Source: Elephas maximus indicus (taxonomy: Eukaryota > Chordata > Mammalia > Proboscidea > Elephantidae). From it: DNA of 64,000 bases. The notes below the pieces were generated by a model. It was not told the DNA's origin, did not search any database, and was given only the letters and a program-made list of their open reading frames with translations. This document shows positions 58,476 through 64,000 of this stretch, in pieces (position 1 is the first letter of the stretch; each line of letters opens with the position of its first letter). Made by a program: the position numbers and the translations under genes. Where the stretch lies: NCBI RefSeq assembly GCF_024166365.1, contig NC_064835.1, positions 62,042,607 through 62,106,606 on the forward strand, in the 5' to 3' direction.

Positions 58476-59582
58476 ATAGTTTGTATAGGGATAGCATGAT
58501 TCTTTGCTTTTATGTAACGGTTTTTAAAATAGCGTGTTGGTTCACTAACATTCTTAGGGTGATCAGTTGGATTTTATTTATTTTTAGTAGGATTAAAACT
58601 TGGTGTTTCTGTCCGTTGTAGTTACTATTCTTAATATAATGAATTATGAATAATATTCACGTTCACTAAAAAAAAAAAAGTATTCATTAAAACTTGACAT
58701 TTAAATCTATTACAGTTATTATTCTCATAGAGGCTCAAATAGCTGTATGTTTGGCCAGTGGAAGCTCCTCAGTTTGGCTCCTGGGTCTTTTTGACCTGAC
58801 CCAAGTAATCTTTGATCACTTTTTTTTTTTTTTGCTGTTTGTATGAAAAAAATGATCCAGACTCATCTTGTACATTTCCTGCCCCAGACCTGAAATCAAC
58901 CATTTCTCCATGGAGCCTTGATTTCTTTTAGTGGGAATGGTATTTAGAGATTACAGTCTGAGTGCTAGAGGGGTTTTATTGCTGCTAGGCTGATGTTTCT
59001 GTCAGTCAACAGAGCTGGGTGGTGGGAGGCTGAAATACACACACACACACACACGCACACATAGATATTTTTTTAATGTAAAGCACATCATGGGTTCATA
59101 CTGGTACTTTCCATTTAAATTCAGAACTAAAGGATTTTCACTTAACCTTTTCTGCTTCTATCTGCATCCACTTTCTCCCACTCCAAAAATACCGGTTCTC
59201 AGCAGTGCCTGGAACTTGCTGTCTCACAATTCTGACTCTATTTTACTATTCTACTTAAGTCACAGCTGCTTTATGAAGGCACTGACCCTGGAAATGTAAA
59301 AGAGCAAGTGGAATTATTTATGTGATTTTTAATTATATGTACATTAGTTCACACCCACTTTGCTTTCAGATGTGTAGATCTGTTGATTATCTGCTCTGCA
59401 GTCTTAGTGAATCAAGCAGTACTGCTACACTGAAGTAGCTTTGGAAAGAAATGGCTCTTTGACCTGAATTGCTGATATACGAAGTTTATTATAATCTTTT
59501 GGTTTATATTCTGCTTCTAATTAATCTTTGATTCTTTCTCTACAAATGAAATAATACACATTTTCATGGTTTTGCTTTATAG
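58476..59582 (+). other. DUSP11: DUSP11 intron 3, right part
   Basis: An (AC)n microsatellite lies at 59,037-59,061, with A and T runs at 58,667-58,679 and 58,819-58,833. No gene. Confidence 0.5.
59037..59061. repeat. (AC)n microsatellite
   Basis: About 12 ac units with one g interruption. Confidence 0.9.
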
Positions 59583-59706
59583 GATTTCCCGGAAGCTGTT
59601 CCTTACTTAAAAATATTTACAGCTGGACATCAGGTTCCTGATGATGACACTATTTTTAAGTTCAAACATGCTGTTAATGGGTTTTTGAAAGAAAATAAAG
59701 ATAATG
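59583..59706 (+). CDS. DUSP11: DUSP11 coding exon 4, residues 104-144
   Basis: 124-bp exon with acceptor 'gctttatag' and donor 'gtgag'. It encodes DFPEAVPYLKIFTAGHQVPD and then DDTIFKFKHAVNGFLKENKD, N, and one base of Asp145. This is the central part of the phosphatase domain. Confidence 0.97.
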
Positions 59707-60223
59707 GTGAGTTTTTTTGTTTTTTCCTTATTTGATATGCATTTTAATTGGGGCTGGGGACTTTTAATAGTTCTGACAATAGACCTGTTGTGTTTGATGA
59801 TGTTAAGATGAAATGTGGGGCAGGGAATTTTTCCTATTGATAATCACAGGTAAACAGTTAATTTGGAAAGTGCTTTTTGTGAGAAGTATGAACTAGCTTA
59901 CTCATCTCTTGAAAAAAATTGAATGGCAATATATAATAGAACAAAAATATTCTTTTGTTGTATATACTGGTTAAGGAGTAAGAGGTAGAAAAAAGATTAA
60001 GAATCTCAGCATCTTAGATTTGCATAAAAGGCAACAAGCAGAGTGAGACAGACCCCTAGAAGCAAAACAGAACAGCAAGCCAGCAGCCTTGCTCCTCTTA
60101 AGCACTATTTCGCTGTTTTTTCACTTTGGGTACAGGAGAGGAAGGACGCCATCACCTCTCATTCTTCAGGAAGAACTTAAGTCCAAGGCTGATGCTTTCT
60201 TATTTCGCTTTAAGATCTACCTT
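59707..60223 (+). other. DUSP11: DUSP11 intron 4, left part
   Basis: Nothing recognised. Confidence 0.45.
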
Positions 60224-60397
60224 CAACCAAAACCAAAACCCAAACCAGTTGCCATCGAGTCTATTCCGACTCACAGTGACCCTACGGGACAGAGTAGAAC
60301 GGCCCCACAGAGTGTCCAAGGAGTACCTGGAGGATTCGAACTGCCGACCTTTTGGTTAGCAGCTGTAGCACTTAACCACGGTGCCACCAGGGTTTTC
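60224..60397 (-). repeat. AfroSINE, young, with target-site duplication
   Basis: Tail 'aaaccagttgccatcgagtc', head 'ggtgccaccagggtttt'. Flanks 'agatctacctt' (60,213-60,223) and 'agatctgcctt' (60,398-60,408) differ at one base. Confidence 0.93.
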
Positions 60398-60408
60398 AGA
60401 TCTGCCTT

Positions 60409-61689
60409 ACTCTGTTAAAAATATATCTTTAACAACTTGTTAATTTTAAGGATCCAGTTGTCTTTTTCTGGTATCTAAGTACTGGAAAGAACATGATATT
60501 TACCATGGTTTTGAGACCCGGGAGGCTTTGTCTTTGGAAAGCCACTGGTCCATAGAATAAAGCATTCCTTTTACCCTCTTTCTGAATTTAGCTTGAGGAG
60601 TGTACACTTTTAAAAATAAATCTAACAGATAGTAAATATACATCTTTTCTTTTTCTCCCGTATGACAGGGAAGAATGGAGAAAGATGGAGGGAAGATTTG
60701 GGGTAGAGGGTGAGAAGGAGACTGGATCAGTGGGTTCTGAGATAAATTTTCAAACTATAACTTGATCTTTTAATGTAGGCGTTAGCTCTTAAACGTCTTA
60801 AACCCTGTTCACAGATCTTCCCCCGTACTTTCCCTTTAAAACTTGAGAGGCTTGGCTTTGCCTGTGATAACCACGGCTTCTCCAAAAGAGGTAAATTATC
60901 TGCTTTACATAAGCTATAGTCACAGAATATTACCTCTTAAAATGTTAGGGTACAGCTGCCAGCCTACTCACTGCTTCCAGGCTTCTCCGTGTGAAACTGT
61001 TATACAGAATTCCTGAAAACGTCAAGGTGTGCTTTCTCAGTTTCTTTACCACACAGAATGAATCTGTTCCATGAGGGCTAGAAGTTCCTTATGAGTACAT
61101 GAGGGCATATTTGTAAATCTTAGTTGTTCACACGTTACACCGGAGGCAATCAGTTGAAAGTCTTTCAGTCTTCTGCCTGAATTGTGCCAACTTCATTGTG
61201 TCTTGTGCTGCTCCCTACCATAGCAGTCCTGGGGCCTTGCTTTATGATCAGTTTTGGGTACCTCTGCTATAAGCTCTTCTCACAGGTACCAGGCTCACTA
61301 TCCACTGCCTAGAGCTGGTAGAGACTCAGAAAATAGGTTGATTTCCTAAACACTTACTGAGAGCCTTTTCAGTTTGTTGTTAGGGCATGGGGATACAGAG
61401 GTGAACACCAGTTATCATAGTTTTCCGGGAAGGAAAACATAGTTACTGTGACACAACGGGTTAATTTATACTAAAAGAATAAATTAAGTTTAGTGGGAAT
61501 ATACAGGGAAGACCGAGGAAGCCCTGATTGTGGAGACAGCATTTGACTTGGGCTGGGGAGAAGATTTTTCGAGACCGAGGAAAGGGCAGCCCAGTATTGG
61601 CAAGTACAGAAGGCACTGGGGCTGAGCCTGTGCTGTGCAGAGGCTGGCCTCTGCTGTGACTAGAGAGTCATGTGAAGGGGCATGGGATT
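60409..61689 (+). other. DUSP11: DUSP11 intron 4, middle part
   Basis: Mostly unrecognised. L2-like text ('acacttactgagagcctttt') begins near 61,350. Confidence 0.45.
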
Positions 61690-62410
61690 CATGTGTTCAT
61701 TTTCAGTGAATATTTAATACCTTCTGTGTGGAAGACACTATTTGGGAAACAGGGAACAGAACAAAGTCCTTGCCCTTGTGGACATGACATTCTAGTGGTG
61801 GTGAGAGAGAATAAATAAGTAAGTACATGGGATGTTAGATGGTGGTAAATGCTTTACAGGATAATAAAGCATGATAAAGCAGTTAGGAAATGGTGAGCAA
61901 TCAGTTAAGGACTATCTATCAAGATGTTATTTGAGCCAAGCCTTAAAGGAAGTGAGGAACCAAACAGTGGTTATCCCAGAGAGGAGTATTCTAAGACAGA
62001 GGAAACAGCAGGTGCAAAGTCTTTGAAGTATGACTCGACATATCTGAGGAATAGCCAGGAGGCCAGCGTGGCTGGAGTGGAGTGAGGGTCAGAGCAGTAG
62101 AAAATAGGATTGTGGGTGGGGGCTTAGCAGGAGGGCAGTGGGTTATATAGGTCCTTGTAAATCATAGGATCATTGTGGATTTACAGTTCAAATGGAAAGA
62201 CAGATTGAAATCAGTTTATAATGGATTCTGCATCACTGTCAAGAAGGTTGGGCTTTCTTCTGTGCTAACTGAAGATTTTCAAGCAGGGGAGCAAGATATC
62301 TAAGTTTATGTTTTAGAAAGATAATATCTTCCTTGTGGAGGACCAGTTGAAAAAGAAGAAATTAGAAGTCAGGAGACTGATTTGTGGCAGCAGTTCTGAC
62401 AAAGGTGATG
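61690..62410 (-). repeat. L2 LINE 3' end, long copy
   Basis: Text 'gtccttgcccttgtggacat', 'cagcaggtgcaaagtctttg' and 'ggttatataggtccttgtaa' follows the reversed L2 end over about 700 bases. Confidence 0.8.
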
Positions 62411-63181
62411 ATTAGAAGTTGGGTGGGAGCAACCTGACAGCGTGAGTGCCTTCCTACCAGACACCACCTAATCACAGATTTTGCGGAGATAAACTACACA
62501 TTTTTTTGTGTGATTTAATTTCTTAACGTAGTGTTTTTTAAATGATGGACTAGGAAATACTATGGTATAGTTGGGAAAAATCTTAGACTTGACTCTACCT
62601 TTGGGTCTGTTAGCTTGCTGTGAGGTTTGGGCTTATGCCTCCAAGCCTCTTTGCTTTTTCCCCAAGTACTTTGCAGGAACTCTTGACCAAATGAGAGCAG
62701 GAATGAGTGTGCTTTGGGAACTCAGGAGCACTATAGGAACTGTTTGCTCTTTTTACTATTCAGTATCAAAAATGGAAGCATTTCATTTGTTTCATTTAGA
62801 AACAAATGTTAGTCTTCTCATACCCTGTTTCTCCCACCCCACTCCATTTTTCTGTAATTAAATCAATTACTGATGGGCATGCTGTATTAAGACAGAGGAA
62901 TTTGTCTCAATACAGTTGGTTGGTAGCACCTGACTAGGCCTTCTCCAGTTTACACTATTGGGTCTAATTGGGGCTGTGCAAAATTTCCCAGGGGCAGTGA
63001 GTTTTGGCCTTATGTTAAATGATTCTTCATAGTGTGTTCCTAAAAACCACAATCCTCTTCAAAGTTACACCCTTGCAGGGTAGAGGTAGCCCTTGTGCTA
63101 ACTAATAAATGTTACTCTTCAGAAAATTGTACAGTTTGTTTTTAGTGTGTGTACTTCACTTATTTGTTTCCTGTTTCATAG
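62411..63181 (+). other. DUSP11: DUSP11 intron 4, right part
   Basis: Nothing recognised before the next exon's acceptor. Confidence 0.45.
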
Positions 63182-63242
63182 ACAAACTTATTGGGGTCCA
63201 CTGTACCCATGGTTTAAACAGGACTGGCTATCTCATCTGCAG
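63182..63242 (+). CDS. DUSP11: DUSP11 coding exon 5, catalytic loop, residues 145-164
   Basis: 61-bp exon with acceptor 'tttcatag' and donor 'gtgag'. It encodes DKLIGVHCTHGLNRTGYLIC and two bases of the next Arg. HCTHGLNR is the HCx5R active site; C152 is the nucleophile and R158 the phosphate-binding arginine, both present. The rest of the gene is beyond the right edge. Confidence 0.98.
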
Positions 63243-63714
63243 GTGAGTTGCCAACCCCATAGGCAGGCTATTTTAAAATGTTTTCATCTGATTACAATAG
63301 TAATGTAAGTTTGTTGCAGTAAATGCAGTTAGTATAGAAATATATAAAGCTGAAAGTGAGAGCACCTTGCAGTCTTGGCCTCCCACTCAGAGTTTATTGC
63401 CATTTACAATTTTGTGCATGTCTTTTCAGGCTTAAAAAAGCCAAATAATACATGTAATTTACTTAATGGGATAATATTTAGACATTATGTTTTGTAACTT
63501 AATACGTGGTAGACATATTTCTGTGCAAGTATGTGGAGACCTCATTGTTTTTAAAGGCTACGCTTTATTCATTTCTGTGTTGGTGGACATAAAAGTCAGA
63601 AGTTTTTCATGTTGTAAGACATTGAAGTAATGAAAATTCCTGTATGAACATCTTTGAATACACATGCTATTGTTTCATTCAGAACGGAATTTCTACACTA
63701 TACTGGTTTATGTT

Positions 63715-64000
63715 CATTTAGAAAATATTTATTGAGCTTCTGTTATTTGTAGGCACTGTAGTAGGTGTTAAGGATACAATTGTGAGCAAAATGACTTGAC
63801 CTGCCTCTTTGTGGACCCTAACAGTCTAGAGGGAACAGACGTTAAAGAATCACACAAATGCATATAGAATTCCAACTGTAACAAATGTTAAGAAGGAGAG
63901 ATACATGGTGCTATGAGAGTGTATAACAGAAGAGATTTCACCTTACCAGGAAGGTTAGAGGTCTCCCTGGGAATGTTTGAGCTGATATCTGAAGGACGAG
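63715..64000 (-). repeat. L2 LINE 3' end, cut by window edge
   Basis: Text 'tttattgagcttctgttatt', 'taggcactgtagtaggtgtt' and 'gaaggttagaggtctccctg' is the reversed L2 end. Confidence 0.8.

Larger units (their letters stand above)
50530..64000 (+). other. DUSP11: DUSP11 gene span (5' part), RNA 5'-triphosphatase
   Basis: DUSP11 (PIR1) is a nuclear member of the dual-specificity phosphatase fold. It removes the gamma and beta phosphates from 5'-triphosphate RNA, acting on polymerase III transcripts and some viral and microRNA precursors. Five exons here give residues 1-164, up to and just past the active-site loop HCTHGLNRTG (C152 and R158). The rest of the catalytic domain and the Pro/Arg-rich tail lie right of the window. 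All junctions are GT/AG with consistent phases. It is transcribed away from C2orf78, as in human. No defects are seen. Confidence 0.96.

Overview
The window is a piece of a placental mammal nuclear genome, most likely an afrotherian and probably an elephant or close relative. The evidence is the repeat content. There are about twenty copies of a tRNA-derived SINE of the AfroSINE type (head with 'ccctggtggtgcagtggttaa', tail ending near 'cgactcgacggcaacggg'). There are several RTE (BovB-like) LINE 3' ends with reverse-transcriptase C-terminal reading frames, and L1 elements sharing one distinctive 3' UTR. Older mammalian repeats (L2, MIR, MER5A, MLT1-like LTRs, L1M/HAL1) are mixed in. Species is inferred, not proven.

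Three protein-coding genes are recognisable, in the order found on human 2p13: STAMBP, C2orf78, DUSP11. STAMBP (AMSH, a K63-linkage-specific JAMM deubiquitinase) is on the minus strand at about 1-21,060. Its CpG promoter is at the right end, with five coding exons for residues 1-289 of about 424; the zinc-binding half of the JAMM domain lies beyond the left edge. C2orf78 is on the minus strand at 38,960-46,030. All three coding exons are present and open and give a 917-residue protein. DUSP11 (PIR1, an RNA 5'-triphosphatase of the dual-specificity phosphatase fold) is on the plus strand from a CpG promoter at about 50,400. Five exons run through the catalytic HCTHGLNR motif before the gene leaves the right edge. 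All exon junctions have GT/AG ends and consistent phases, and residue numbers place the known catalytic residues STAMBP E280 and DUSP11 C152 exactly.

Layout: 1-21 kb is STAMBP, with introns full of LINE, SINE and MIR copies. 21-38 kb is intergenic and heavily repeated, with nested insertions: RTE inside L1, a solo LTR inside L1M, a hAT-type MITE inside L2, and L1 insertions inside MLT1-like LTRs. 37.8-38.1 kb is an isolated GC-rich, promoter-like segment with no recognised gene. 39-46 kb is C2orf78. 46-50 kb is repeat-poor intergenic sequence. 50.5-64 kb is DUSP11.

The genes do not form a pathway together; they are neighbours by conserved synteny. I found no undescribed biological system. 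The most interesting non-gene signals are two palindromes that look like replication template-switch products (14,348-14,473 and 33,605-33,635), an L1 insertion carrying an apparent 3' transduction (23,442-23,734), a complete solo LTR with TATA and poly(A) signals, and the orphan GC-rich segment.
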